This document shows positions 22,705-33,507 of a stretch of DNA of 64,000 nucleotides, one piece after another. Each line of letters opens with the position of its first letter. Within the stretch, counting starts at the first letter, position 1. Source of the DNA: Prorocentrum cordatum. Its lineage: Eukaryota; Sar; Dinophyceae; Prorocentrales; Prorocentraceae. The notes under the pieces are model-generated. The model did not search any database and was not told the origin of the DNA. It worked only from the letters and a program-made list of their open reading frames with translations. The stretch lies in NCBI GenBank assembly GCA_963575745.1, contig CAUYUJ010005780.1, forward strand, positions 1,098,501 through 1,162,500, in the 5' to 3' direction. The translations under genes and the position numbers were made by a program.

Positions 22705-23343
22705 TCATGCCGCATCATCCGAATCAGAGTCCTGGCTGACATCGCGCCAAAAGGTAGTAGCCTCAAGAAGAACAAGCCTGTGTACCTCAAACGCTAAACA
22801 CTCTGCTACTTCGATCCCAGGTCCCCCTGTTGAGGCTGCGACCCTGGACCTGTCAAACTCGATTACGGGACTTCCGAATGGGAGCCAGCCGTGGAACTGA
22901 GGTGCATCTCCGATTTCAAAGAATCGGCATGAAAGACACACGGGTCCTGGAACCTGGTGCTGCTCACCAGGTTCGGCTTTCCATCTCGAGTCCCTGGTTA
23001 ACAGTTCCAGGACCTGCGGAAGGCCAACAAAGCATCGCAACAACAACTCGCGACTTATTTCTGGAAACTGTGAACCACACAATTGTACCTGCAAATATAT
23101 GGTCTCTGGGCCCCGTCCCGTGTCCCGTGGGGCTTCGGAGAAACTCCACCGGACAGCGTAGTATATGAGTTGCAAGAGGGTTATGCGGGCGATATGTCTT
23201 GAAACAATATATACATATACATATGCATATATATATGTACTCACGGTGTTGGGGCCGCTACTTGCCACTGAGTAGTGGACAAGCATAGCATAATAGAAAG
23301 GACATGTTCCTGGCCCCCGAATTTCTTTCAAGCCATGGTTCCT
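22705..23343 (-). CDS. Two 3'-terminal exons of an unknown protein
   Basis: Exon 1 (about 23343-23245) reads FYYAMLVHYSVASSGPNT and stops at ACC|GTGAGT, a consensus donor. The 156-bp intron (23244-23089) contains a TATATG-rich tract and ends TTTGCAG. Exon 2 (23088-22705) continues in phase as VQLCGSQFPEISRELLLRC. It encodes 127 residues with a CLSC pair, a hydrophobic core around FHGWLPFGSPVIEF, a helix EVAECLAFEVHRLVLLEATT, and an acidic end SQDSDSDDAA before TGA. Neutral GC, both splice consensus sequences, phase agreement and a natural-looking acidic terminus make this the best host gene in the window. The upstream end is open: the frame meets TGA at 23344-23346, so another acceptor or exon must lie there. 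I do not recognise the family and assign no function. Confidence 0.58.
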   Translation of the reverse strand, partial: RNHGLKEIRGPGTCPFYYAMLVHYSVASSGPNTVSTYIYAYVYVYIVSRHIARITLLQLIYYAVRWSFSEAPRDTGRGPETIYLQVQLCGSQFPEISRELLLRCFVGLPQVLELLTRDSRWKAEPGEQHQVPGPVCLSCRFFEIGDAPQFHGWLPFGSPVIEFDRSRVAASTGGPGIEVAECLAFEVHRLVLLEATTFWRDVSQDSDSDDAA

Positions 23344-23533
23344 TCATGGCGAAGGACGGAGCTCCCCCCTGGCACACCGCCAGCCTGGGCCGCCAAGAAG
23401 TGAGAAGTGTGCGGCTGCGTACTCTTCTCCTCCATGAACATGAACAGCTGCGGCAATACCGTGACAGCCTCGTGCGGCCAAGGGGGCGTCGCCGAACACG
23501 GGAACGACCATGCGAATCGCACCAGCTCTTCTT
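23328..23533 (-). CDS. Exon-like frame upstream of the two-exon gene
   Basis: After a good acceptor on the minus strand (CTTCCCGAAGCAG|AA, exon base 23533) the frame reads EELVRFAWSFPCSATPPWPH and then LPQLFMFMEEK before ending HEGTMA and TGA at 23328. Its composition is protein-like and it lies directly 5' of the two-exon model on the same strand, so it may be the preceding exon. The joining donor was not identified: GCCCAG|GCTGGC (a GC donor) is possible but unproven. Function unknown. Confidence 0.38.
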
Positions 23534-23599
23534 CTGCTTCGGGAAGGTGTTTACTGCTCCCCCTACCCCTTCCCCTGGACCTGGACTGAAAGTTTCGCG

Positions 23600-23713
23600 A
23601 CCGATTGGAGCGGCTTCCCAGCCCGTTTCTCAACTGCATGCTCCTACACATCCCTGATCAGTGCAACTCGCCTGGTATCGTTTCTGGATGGGCTGGTGGG
23701 GTTACGGGAGCGT
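23600..23713 (+). repeat. Dispersed ~105-bp element E, copy 1
   Basis: Shares CATGC-CCT-CAC-TCCCTGATC, CAACTCGCCTGG, ATCGT--CTGGATGGGC and GGTGGGG-TACG-GAGCGTC-type blocks, in order, with 61690-61794. Overall identity is about 75-80 percent. The last 25 bp are the motif also seen alone at 16926 and 27944. Confidence 0.6.
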
Positions 23714-25195
23714 CTAGAATGGCATCTCCCTCGTCTCGAGGCTCTGCCCATCCTCGCCTTTCATCGCCTTTTCTCGCCTCAGCCTAGCTGTTCTCATCCT
23801 ACGCTACCTCATCCGTCCCCTCCTCACCGCCTCCATTTCTCCAAGTTTCTCCGTCACCCCCTTCTACTTAGCATCCACTTCATCCTCAAGTCCTGCTTTC
23901 TTGCCACACGGACCTCCACCGACGGCCAGCATGTATGCGTCACATCTCTGTCGTTCCCAGGCGGCAGCAGTTCACCAGAAGTTGGCGCAGGTCGCAGGGC
24001 AAGGCTGTCCCACCTCATCCAACAAACAAAATCTATGTTTATACATTCGTTCACGCCACATGGGCTCAAAACCGACCGGACCGGATGCCCCATCGCCAAA
24101 CTGGAAGCGAAAACCCCGCAGAAGAGGTGTTAACATCCAATTCGTGAAACTCCTCCTGCGCTTCAGTGAGTACCACCCTCCATGACCCGGGCAATCATAG
24201 CAAGCGGGCATCTGTGATGCTTGACATGTCGGCGGGTTTGGGTGGGGCGCCCCTCGAGGCCAGAGCCGCCTCCAGGTACAAGGCGAATGCCCAAGCGATG
24301 TCGCAGGGGAGGTAGCCGTCCAGGTTGGTGTGCAGAACGCACGCGACTCCTCGGGAACGGGGCCTACGGCTGAGAGACAGCGGCAAACGCGCCAAAGCGC
24401 GCGCGATCGGAGATCGACGCCCAGGCCGAGGAATGTGAAAACGCACTGTTCTCCTACTCGCAGGAAGCAGCCCACATGTCATGACATAGGGGCATAGACG
24501 CAGGTACAGTCGCGCATGCAGAAACATGGGCGCGCGTATGAACTATTGTTTGTAGGTGTGCATGTACTGACCTAGGTAGGATCAGTTTGTATGCGTCTAC
24601 ACGTATCTATGGAATGCACGCGCGTACACACTTACGATGAACTACGCTAGTGTGGTATATACATGTCACCGTTGCCTGCGAGCTCAATTTGCATGCATGT
24701 CGGCACGAACCGAATATGCACATGCACGTGCAAACCTATACACACATGATCAACACGAGCATGTACAACCGCAATTAGCGGCACGACATGCAATGTTACT
24801 ATGCTTGGGAGACTTGGCATCTTTTCGCGTAGCGAAAAGTATACATGTCCCTCTGGTGGGGATTTGCATCAATGTTCCTTATGCAGGGAACGTACGATAG
24901 GATTGTAATACTACTTGGATCATGGGTCAAGTTCGAGTCCCCTTCCCAGGGTGGTGCAAGACCATTCGTTTCAGTTGGCAACTGGGTGACTGTTGCGGTT
25001 GTGATGCAGCACCTTTCAGTTCGGGAGGCTGGGCCTGCGGATAACACAGCAATCAATGTACGACACAGGGCGAACAATCAAAGGCACACATCGGATACTT
25101 AAACACCCCGTGTTTTTGCAACATGTCCAATGTTCTTAAACTGCTAACGCAGCAATCCATACGTTTGCATATCGTCTAACTCGCGTTTTCTGGGC
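23714..25195. other. No certain gene; one weak minus-strand frame at 24195-24370
   Basis: A minus frame ending at 24195 reads GVACVLHTNLDGYLPCDIAW followed by ALYLEAALASRG, which is protein-like, but it lacks a start and a clear splice site. The rest (24540-25190) is AT-richer sequence with scattered ATGCATG/TACATG words and no gene evidence. Confidence 0.35.
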
Positions 25196-25540
25196 GAATG
25201 TCTGAGAAATACGCAAGTCTGAGTGTGAGTGGGGCTCAGAATCAGCGTCCGACTGGCAGTGGGGATCAGATTGAGTGAGTCTGGGTACGTGGCTGATCAT
25301 TGAAGAATCGGTTTTGGCTACGAATCCGTCCGAACACGAGTGAGTCCGAGCTCACGTGAGTCTGCATACGAGTTGGCCTGAGGACGCCTGGATATGAACA
25401 TGAAAGGGTCTGAACAGAAATTGGCCTGAACACGTGTGAGCGTGAGTAGGAGCGACTCAGCAGGATCAGCTGAGTACGAGTGAATGTGAATATGAGTGGG
25501 TTTGAGAGTGAGAGGGCTTGAATCGGACCCATCGCCCTTC
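25196..25540. repeat. Degenerate GAGT(C/G)TGA(A/G)TA(T/C)GAGTG minisatellite
   Basis: Loose repeats of TGAGTCTGAGTACGAGTG type with a variable ~18-24 bp period. A similar patch occurs at 60160-60260. Confidence 0.6.
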
Positions 25541-27313
25541 ATCTCATCCTCCTATCACCTCTTCAACTCCCTACTCCGCTCGACCTGGAAAACGGTTCGG
25601 TGGCAGCACGCCGTTGTCTCGATTATTTCAGTGTGATTGATTCCCCTCCATCTGGTCCTCCCGTCTCCCCGCTCTTCCTGGAAAGACGGGCGGGGTAGGG
25701 AGGCGGTGGTCACAGCCGATACTGGGGCCGAGAGTGCGGGAGGCGGTGGCCTAACGTCGGGGCCATCAGCCACAGGTGGTTGATGCCTCGGGCGGCGAGA
25801 GGCCGAGAAGATGGGGGACGGGCAGACGGGGAGGAGCGGGGAGCGCTCGCCGAGTAAGGAATGAGGAAAGGGAGGGCGAGGGAGAGGCATCAGCGGCAAC
25901 AACAGAAACGGCAACAGCAGACGAGGCGGAATGGGTGCGACGTTGCTGCAATGGAGAGACTTACGCGGCACCGTGGAAAGGGGTCCTGCAGCAATCCTGG
26001 AAATCTGCACGAATCACTCTTGCATCGAGTGTCCAGAGACTCCCGCGCGTACTGAACCTATCTGTGGGGTATGAGCCCCTTCGTGATCCTGGAAGCGACT
26101 GGCTCGGTAGCGGGGGCACTAACTGCCAGCGAGCCTGCTTTCTCAGGATCCCTGCGATAGAAATGAAGCTGTACGAGGGCACAAATGGTGACACGGTGAC
26201 ACCCATGATGGAACCACATGTTCGTCCAACTGGGCAGTTCTTGCCCCGCCGCGTCGCGCGGCACGAGGCAATGCTGACCGGACTGTGCTAGAAATTGCCC
26301 CCTAGGGCCCAAGCGGCCCAGTAAGAATATCGACTACCTTTCGAATCACACCTGGGCTATTGATGCTCTGCTCCGTGCCAACCAACTAATTCACTGCGTC
26401 AGAGGGAATCTATATTGTCTACAACGAATGCCCAGCGTAATCAATGATAACACCTCGGCACTTTTAAAGCTACCAACCGCTACCCCCTGAACAGTCGGCC
26501 CTCAACGAGGAATATGCATAGGATGCCGACGAGGCAGGAAGGAATAAGCGGGCAAAAATGCCAAGCCAACAGAACATCTGGACCTGACATGTCGACGCAA
26601 CATTGCCAGGTGTCTCTTGCCATTCATCCGCGTGCGAGAACCTTGCCTCCACTCGTCGTCTTCTTTTGATATTGGGCAGAAATGCTGCCACCCACCCACT
26701 GCTGCTGCTACTAACTACGACTACCCGCCATCCTTCGTGCAAACATTGGTCACAAAGTGGGTGCCTGGTTCTAATGCTATGAGTTCTGCTACAAATGCGG
26801 AGTGCACGCACTAAAGGCGACACCCCGCCCTGCAAACCAGTACTCGTCCTTCCCTGGGCCCGTACGTACATAGCACAATTCCTCGCTCCCGATGCTCGCG
26901 CAAAATAGTTCCGCTCTCAACCCCACTTGCCGTCAACGTCCGCGTTGTACGTGCTGGCGTATGAGCGCCTGTCCCGCGCTAAGCCGCCGCTTGAAATTGA
27001 GGAACGGTGGATGAACAACCAAGGACTGGGTCAGGACCATGGAACAAAGACGCCTGGGGAAAAACAAAGAAATAAACACAACTTCTAGGATTCCCCATCT
27101 GCTTCAATCTATTGTATGTATGTTCGTGTGCCCTTATATGTCCCACAGTTTTCTGATAATTAACGTTCATATGGGTTCGTGCCAGTGCTGATCTCCTGGT
27201 GGAAGGCGAGAAAGTGGGAACAGTTGAAGATAGTGGAAACACATGGCGGTAGCAACTATGGGGTAACAGTCTTGAGCACCGCCATGTTGTGGAAATGAAA
27301 GAATGTTGGTAGC
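25541..27313. other. No certain gene; weak frames at 25.8-26.3 kb
   Basis: A plus frame (25776-26291, 171 codons) and minus frames over the same bases are all open. The plus frame ends with a plausible stretch (IEMKLYEGTNGDTVTPMMEP), but there is no domain, splice pair or repeat support, so none is called. Confidence 0.35.
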
Positions 27314-28065
27314 TCAGGCGGCTTCCCTTTCAATCCCGTTGTTTAGGAACTGCTCTTCCACCCCTCGTTGGGAGTGGCAAAGACCAACACCCCGCAGCCA
27401 TCTTAGAAAAACCGTGCAATGATCGCCCTGCAATACTCGCCAAACCATGCCCTTGCAAGGCGCCTCAGTACCATGCGTACGTACAACGAACCTGAAACAG
27501 CTCCGACGAAAGGGCCCGAAAAGGTCTTCAATGATGTGCTCAAGGCCCCAAACAAGACCCCAGCCCAGAGACAACAGCAACCGAACTGGCCCCGAGAGCG
27601 TCCCAACATGGCCAAATTAAAAATGAAAGGTTGCCCCCAGTCCAACGTATCAGCGGATGTGCAGCGGCTGGACGCTACTCCTGCAGACCAGATGTTTGAA
27701 ACACCGGCTCGGGGGCTCATACGTTGAAGGATACCGGCAACCAGGTGAATCCCAGCGTGTTTCCGATTCAACAGCGCCGATGGGATACGAAGGGCAAATG
27801 TTCGCAAGCGGTCGCAGAGCGGAAGCACGTCTGAATTTCGAGCGTTCTGAGGCTGATCCCGAGACTCGAACGTGCGCCTGATGACGTGGTTCGTCCCCTG
27901 CATACCCACACGCGTGCGTAGCACTATCAAATCATTCGATTGACTGGTGGAGATACGCGAAGCGTCAACAATACTACACACCGGGCGGAGTGGAAAGGAC
28001 GAGCGGGGAGGTGCGCAAGCACGAGAGGTGACGATCTCCAGCAGACTTATCCAGATTCCAAGCAA
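27314..28065 (-). CDS. Weak open reading frames, unknown product
   Basis: A 220-codon minus frame (27403-28065) lies in a region of only about 55 percent GC, where stops should be commoner. A second minus frame (27314-27580) becomes the more protein-like one after a possible acceptor, CTGTTTCAG|GTTCG near 27499, reading VVRTHGTEAPCKGMVWRVL. Only one of the two can be coding at any point. No motif or homology is visible, and the repeat core at 27944-27968 sits under the 5' end of the longer frame. Listed as a candidate only. Confidence 0.22.
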
Positions 28066-29085
28066 TTGTTTGTGGGGTGCGGATCAGGGAAATTCGACAT
28101 TCCTCTCCTCCCTCCTCTGCCTCACCTTTTCCTCCTTCCCCCCTGCTGCATCATGATCCCTCTTCCTCCTCGTCCTCCCGCTCCTTGAAACACCCGCAAC
28201 CGGACATGACCTCCTCCTCCTTTCTTTGTGCTCCCTCCATTGTCCCCGTCGGCGCCATAAACAAAAATTGGAAAACGTGGTAACTTTCCTGCGCGAGTGC
28301 GCCTCACCGACGGTTGAGAGTGCGACCGACCGGGCAGGGCCACTGAGCGACAGCACCTGTTAGCGCCAGTTGCCCGCGCGGCCCTAAATAGATGCGCGCG
28401 CGCCTGTATATACACGTCCTTGCAGCGTGACTCACGCAAAGGAGGCTCGGCGGCGACGTTGTTTCCCCGGAAGGCCATATGTTATCTGCGCAGGCCTGAG
28501 TGCGCGCCCCGGGCGGCGATAGTGCCCTTTCAGCCCCCCGACGGGCGCCCTGGCACTTGCAACTTGTGCTCGCCCACGCGGGCACACAGCAGGACAACGA
28601 GCTCAGCGGCGCCGCGATGCTGCGTCTGCGCGCGGCGCGCAGCTGGGTGCCAATGAGCGCCGCGCAACTAAATGCCAATCGCTAGCGGATTTGTTGCCCG
28701 TTCATCCGCAACGAGCAAAACGGAGACGCAGGCGGGCCCGGGGCAACCGCGGAAAGCCGACAGAGCGAAAGCAGAGGTAATCGACGCCTCCTCCAACGCA
28801 CGCGGGCAGGAAGAACGCCGCGACGCGTCGGCGGCCCTGAGACCTTCATTTGGACGCCCGAAATTGGCCCGGAAAGAACGGGCACAATGCCCAACAGCAG
28901 TTCCTGTTCATTCTGAACAGGACTCGCTGTCCACGCCGCCGCGGCCTGTGTCCATCCGAGGCAGGAGGCCGCCTGCCCAGCAGCGGCCGCTGTTGGTTTG
29001 GGACAACATTTGTTGTTGGGCGTTGTACCCATTCTTTCCGTGCCCATTTTGGGCGTCCAAGCTTCAGCCTCTGGGGCCGGGGGCG
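28066..29085. other. No gene recognised
   Basis: Includes a CCTCCT-rich patch at 28104-28190 and a GCGCGCG-rich patch at 28390-28400. Overlapping frames in several phases give no preferred model. Confidence 0.4.
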
Positions 29086-30061
29086 CTAGGCCGGCACTCG
29101 CGAGGGGGGGGGTCGGCTCTGAGCCCCGCGGGCGCGACGCCCTCTGCCTCTGGAGCCAAGGGGGCATCGCATTGTCTCCGTCGGGGCCTGCGCCTTCGCG
29201 AGGCGCGCCGCGTTGACGAACCAGTCGAACTCGGTAGACTCGCGCGCGCAGGAAGTGTCCGCCACGCACGCAGAGACCACGACCTTCTTAGCATCGTCGA
29301 CCTGCACCTCCTTCGTGAACTTCGAGGGCGGCTCGCCGTCTGCCTCCTGGCCATTCTTCATCTGCTCATCCACCTGCTCGAAATTGGAGCCATTCTGCGT
29401 GGCCCCCCTGCAGATACGAGCGCTCTCCGGGATCGCTGCGTCCTTGTCGACGAACTCGAAAGGGCGCATCTAGATCTTGTAATAGAAGTGGCCGTCGATG
29501 CCGAGCGATGGCGGTGTCCTGCGCGCCGCGGGCGCGAAGCCGCCGCCCCCTCTGCTGCCGCTTGGCCTACTTCCAGCATTGGGGCAACGCCTCCGCGCCC
29601 TCCTCGGAGAAGCCCGGCTCCGCGACGTTTCAGAACGCTGTCGCCCTGCCGTCGATCTCGACTGGCCCGTCACGGACCGCCGCCTCGACCTTCGCTCGCA
29701 GGACGGGCTTGATGAGCTCGACCCGCGCCTGGAGTTCGTTATCCACCTCCTTGTCCTCGACCTGCAGGTTGCCGCCGCCAGCCTGGGCCGCTCGCCAGAG
29801 GGCCACCGCTGTGGCCGCCACCACCTGGCGAAAGCCGCCACCGCGCACAACAGCACCGAGGACAGCCTCCGCCATCGCGTCGGCCATGGCCGTAGCCAGC
29901 GCGAACAAGGGGCTGGGCGAGCAGGCTGCTTGAGCCAAGCTACGGATGAGGCTCGGCGGCGAACCCGGGGGAAGTGAAAAGGGGCGGGCCTTCTGAGAAG
30001 TGTCGTAAGCCTTCCCAGAAGACACAAAAAACTTTTCAGACGGCCAGCGCATTTCTGACAA
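29086..30061 (-). pseudogene. Unknown protein in two segments, intron-bearing or broken
   Basis: Segment 1 (minus, to about 29657) contains ALATAMADAMAEAVLGAVVR, an amphipathic Ala-rich helix, and DKEVDNELQARVELIKPVLR, followed by VEIDG. Segment 2 (about 29499-29180) reads IDGHFYYKI, then an in-frame TAG (29470-29472), then MRPFEFVDKDAAIPESARIC, EQVDEQMKNGQEADG and STEFDWFVNAARL. A 9-bp direct repeat (ATCGACGGC on the minus strand) ends segment 1 at 29648-29656 and begins segment 2 at 29491-29499. Removing one copy plus the 148 bp between them joins the frames exactly (EIDG-HFYYKI). That is the signature expected of a repeat-flanked intron, but the ends are not GT-AG, and the TAG remains. Either a gene with an unusual intron and one nonsense change, or a relic. 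Function unknown. Confidence 0.45.
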
Positions 30062-30843
30062 GCCCCGCCGCCTTTTGAAAAGGCCTTTTCCTTGTCAGTT
30101 CCCCCCCACGCTCGCCGCCGAGTAAGAGCACAGCCGAGACTCCTAGTCATCTCCCTCCTCCCTGTCCTCCCCGATATACCCCCCCGAGGCGCCGGCAGCA
30201 GTAGCAGATGACGGCGGCGCCGAGGAACCCGAACCCCTCGCAGCTCTGGTACAGCCAGTCACCCGACTGTGGGTGGGGCGGAGGAGGGGGAGGAAGCAGG
30301 GAGGTAGAGGCGGGGAGTAGGAGGGAAAGCGGAGGTAGAGAGCAGAATGAGGAGGCTCGTTACATGTCGGACGTCTTACCCATCTCTCCCATTCTTTTCC
30401 ATTGCGTTGAATCTCTCTCTATTCGCAAGGGGCTGGGTGTCGAAAGAGATCCTGATCAGAAAAAGTTGGATAGCCAATTCAGCGGGGGGCCCACCTTTGA
30501 AGAAGCAGGACTGCGGCTAGCGATGCGGCAAGAGCGCAGTTGCGTTGGATGAATGCTTTACAGAGCGTTGCATGTGTCCCACGCTGCAACGAGAGCACAA
30601 ATGTCGCTGATGCAGGGGTGCGGCCACCGCCGCGACGAGCGTATCGTTCCATTGGGTGGAAGATCGATGCAAACACTGCAGAGGGAGTATCTCTATTGAA
30701 TGGCTGCGAACGCTCTGACAGGAACGACCACATCGAAAGACAACTCGGGACCATCATGTTGGCAGAGAGCAGTATATGCGATAGGCGGGCGCAAAATCAG
30801 ACAGCATCCATAGAACAGGAAAAAACAGCATAAACTCAACGTT
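30062..30843. other. No gene recognised
   Basis: Mixed sequence with a GGGAGG-rich patch at 30270-30340. A minus frame (30479-30757) is open but lacks supporting features. Confidence 0.4.
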
Positions 30844-30972
30844 CGGAGCTCCGCGCGGATTTCTTGGATCTGCACTGGAAATCCCTCCCTCGCGCGGAAC
30901 GCGCTAGGGGCGGCGCCAGAGGCGCCAACAGGTGGTCCCAGCGCAGCTCCTAGAAATCCGCGCGGAACTCCG
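30844..30972. mobile_element. Family C inverted-repeat element, copy 2
   Basis: The left arm CGGAGCTCCGCGCGGATTTC, followed by TTGGATCTGC, pairs with the right arm, whose reverse complement is CGGAGTTCCGCGCGGATTTC followed by TAGGAGCTGC. About 27 of 30 positions agree. The centre carries GCGCGGAACGCGC and GGCGCCAGAGGCGCC palindromes, as in copy 1 at 2814-2943. Length 129 bp, non-coding. Confidence 0.75.
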
Positions 30973-31649
30973 AGTCAGGGGAGATAGGGGATTCCCGCTT
31001 CCAATGTGCAGTTGTATAAGGGAGACACAGGTGGAGCATGAGGAGAAGAGTGGAAAGGGAAGAATAGAGAAGGAGAGGTGGGGGCGGAGGATGGGGAATG
31101 TGCGGAATTGAAGAAAATCCACGGGAGGAGGGGGAGGAGAACGAGGAGGAGGAGGAGGCGCAGGAGGACGAGGGTCTGTGGCCGAGTCTGCGGCAAGACC
31201 CTGGCTGCACGATTGGCACGCCGCTGGGGTCTCCGAACACCAAATAGCGTGCCCACCCACCCCCCCTCCCGTCCCCACACAGCAGGCAGGGAGAGGAGAG
31301 GAGTGCAAGAGTGGCGGGTGCAGCGCCAACCTCAGAGGATAAATGCGCCGCTTACGTGCGCAACGTCAATCACATAATCAGACACAAACGCATTCCGTCA
31401 ATCACGCGAGCGGGGGCGGTAACGATCTGTAGTCACCCACAGGGGCGGTTGAGAATGAGAAACCATCCTGATGCCCCCTTGTGCCGAAATCCTGCAGGCA
31501 CCCGCCGGGAACGCATCTCTTTATTTTCGGCGATGATTGGCGTTATAAGGGGAGGGGGGGAGCGGGAGGGGGTATAACGTGACGACCCCCCCACCCCCCC
31601 GCCATGTCGTTCCGGCGCAGCAGTAACCCCTTTTCTTTTCCCGGATAGC
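30973..31649. other. No gene recognised; GAGGAG tract
   Basis: A GGAGGA-rich run at 31122-31180 and C-rich runs near 31255 and 31590. No gene evidence. Confidence 0.45.
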
Positions 31650-32800
31650 AGCCGTCATCGGCCCCGCCCCCCCCCAAGATTCCGTGCCGGCGACGTCCAG
31701 GAATGCCTTGGCATGACAGGGGCCAACTAGGAGCAGCATGTAGGTGGCGATCCGCCCCACAACGCCTGTGGACACCACAGTGATCACATGCACCACAGCG
31801 CGCGTGTACACTACAGCGTCTGCGTGAACCGCTGCAGCCGCGTGCAAGCAGCGCCCGTGTACACCACAGCGCTCGCGCGCAACACACCGCAAGTGTACAC
31901 CACGGCGAATGTGCACACCGCAGCAACCATGTGCAACACAACGCCTGTGTACACCATATTGCTCGCGTGTACCGCAGAGCCCGTGCACACCACAGCGCCT
32001 GTCTACACCAGAGCATCCGCGTGCAGCGCAGCGACGGTGCTCGTCCACCTCCACCTCCACCACCTTTTCCTCCTCCTCCTCTTCTTCGCTCATCTTTTCC
32101 CCCCTGTCGTGCGGGTCGGTCAACAGCCCACGTGCGCATCTCAGCGTGAACCGCAGAATGGTCGATTTAATTAACCCATTTGGTATTCTGATGCCAAATT
32201 TCGCTGGACCCCCCTGGTTGCAGATGGGAAAAAATGACAATGTGGGAGGATTCGGCACGATTTGTAGTTTCCAACGGCGCTTCACTATCCAGAAAAACTC
32301 CTTTCCGAATCCTATGTAAAACCATTTTTGGGTAGAATCCACTGGCACTCCATGTTGCCACAAGGGTTCCTTCGAACATTTATATGCAACAGTGGTGTTG
32401 TTGCGCACGGATGCTGCGGAGCACACCGGCGCCGTGGTGTACACAGGCGTTGTAGTGCATGCCAGCCTTGTGGTGTACACTGGTGCTGCGTCGCGCACGG
32501 CTAATGTGGTGTACGCACGCGCTGTGGTGTACATAAGCGCTGTTGGTGCTCGCAAACACTGCGACACACGCTGGCGCTGTGTTGCACGCGGCCGCTGTGG
32601 TGTACATAGGCGAATGGTGTACGCAAACGCCGTGGTGCACGCAGGCACTGTGGTGTACACAGGCGCTGTGGGGCAGATCGCCACCTACATGCTACTGCTA
32701 CCCGACCCTGGTCATCCTAGGCATTCCCAGACGCCGCCAGCGCGAAACGTGACGTCATCGGCCCTCTACCCCTCCAGGTGACGGCCGTCATCGGCCCGGA
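31650..32800. mobile_element. Foldback element with 18-bp minisatellite arms
   Basis: The left arm (about 31675-32043) and the right arm (about 32394-32755, inverted) face each other across ~350 bp of unique sequence. Each arm has an outer ~75-bp unique part, including GCATGTAGGTGGCGAT in both. The left reads on to CCGCCCCACAACGCCTGTG and the right, reverse complemented, to CTGCCCCACAGCGCCTGTG. An inner array of ~15 units of 18 bp follows, with consensus CGCCTGTGTACACCACAG. The architecture, inverted terminal arms made of short tandem subrepeats, is that of foldback transposons. The 387-codon minus frame through it is a translation of the 18-bp unit. Related sequence occurs at 53985-54560 and 57246-57440. 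Confidence 0.7.
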
Positions 32801-32868
32801 ATCAAAACAGGCTCCAGCCGCGTCCGCTCGCACGACAACGATGAGCGACCAGCGACGAGCGACAATGA

Positions 32869-32876
32869 CGACGACC

Positions 32877-32914
<38 letters not shown>

Positions 32915-32917
32915 TGC
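32869..32917. repeat. ACG trinucleotide microsatellite
   Basis: About 15 near-perfect CGA/ACG units. Confidence 0.95.
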
Positions 32918-33000
32918 GGACAAGACCCTTCTATGGATTCCTGTGCGGACGCCAATGCGGATCCCGACGCGCACGGCGGCAGTGCCCGGGTTTCACCGGT

Positions 33001-33019
33001 GGTGGGGGGGGGCGTTACG
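33001..33019. repeat. Target-site duplication at the LINE 3' end
   Basis: GGT followed by nine G and CGTTACG. The same string with six G occurs at 38982-38997 at the other end of the LINE. The difference is confined to the G homopolymer. Confidence 0.75.
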
Positions 33020-33028
33020 ATTTTTTGA

Positions 33029-33032
<4 letters not shown>

Positions 33033-33079
<47 letters not shown>
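33033..33079. repeat. TA dinucleotide run in the LINE 3' tail
   Basis: About 23 TA units just inside the 3' target duplication, followed toward the end by GATCAAAAAAT (minus strand CAGATCAAAAAAT). It is likely the expanded 3' tail of the element. Confidence 0.8.
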
Positions 33080-33081
<2 letters not shown>

Positions 33082-33507
33082 ACACACTTACGAGTGTCAG
33101 CGGGCGGCATGCGACCACACGCTCGTGGCCACCACCCCCAAACTGGGACAGTGGCCAACGGCAGCGAAGACAGGCAACATATGTGCCAGCATCCCGAAAG
33201 AGGCGTGCTGCTGCATGCTAGCTCCAGAAGATGCGAGCATTTTGGGGCAAGATCTCGCGAGCTGCGCGGTGACGTCGCGCGAGGACGCGGAAGCGGGCTT
33301 CAAAGTGCTTAGAAGGTGTCCCCCTTCTGACCCTCAGACGGAAAAAAAGTGCATAGACAAACCTGGATCACATAGCATAGCGGAAAGAAGACTTCGGTCA
33401 GGCCCCACTCTGGAAAACAAGAGGTAGGGAAGAAGCCAGGGCAAGCCCTCAGGACACCGAGGAGTCCGAATACCCACCCACTTCTCAAAGAGACGCCGAA
33501 GAGAAGG

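Noticed and set aside
24845-24960. GTTCGAGTCCCC near 24930 as a tRNA T-arm
   Set aside because: No matching acceptor, D-arm or anticodon stem could be folded upstream.
31521-32684. 387-codon minus-strand frame with Tyr/Thr/Cys repeats
   Set aside because: It translates the 18-bp minisatellite, whose unit length is six codons; no ordinary protein sequence surrounds it.
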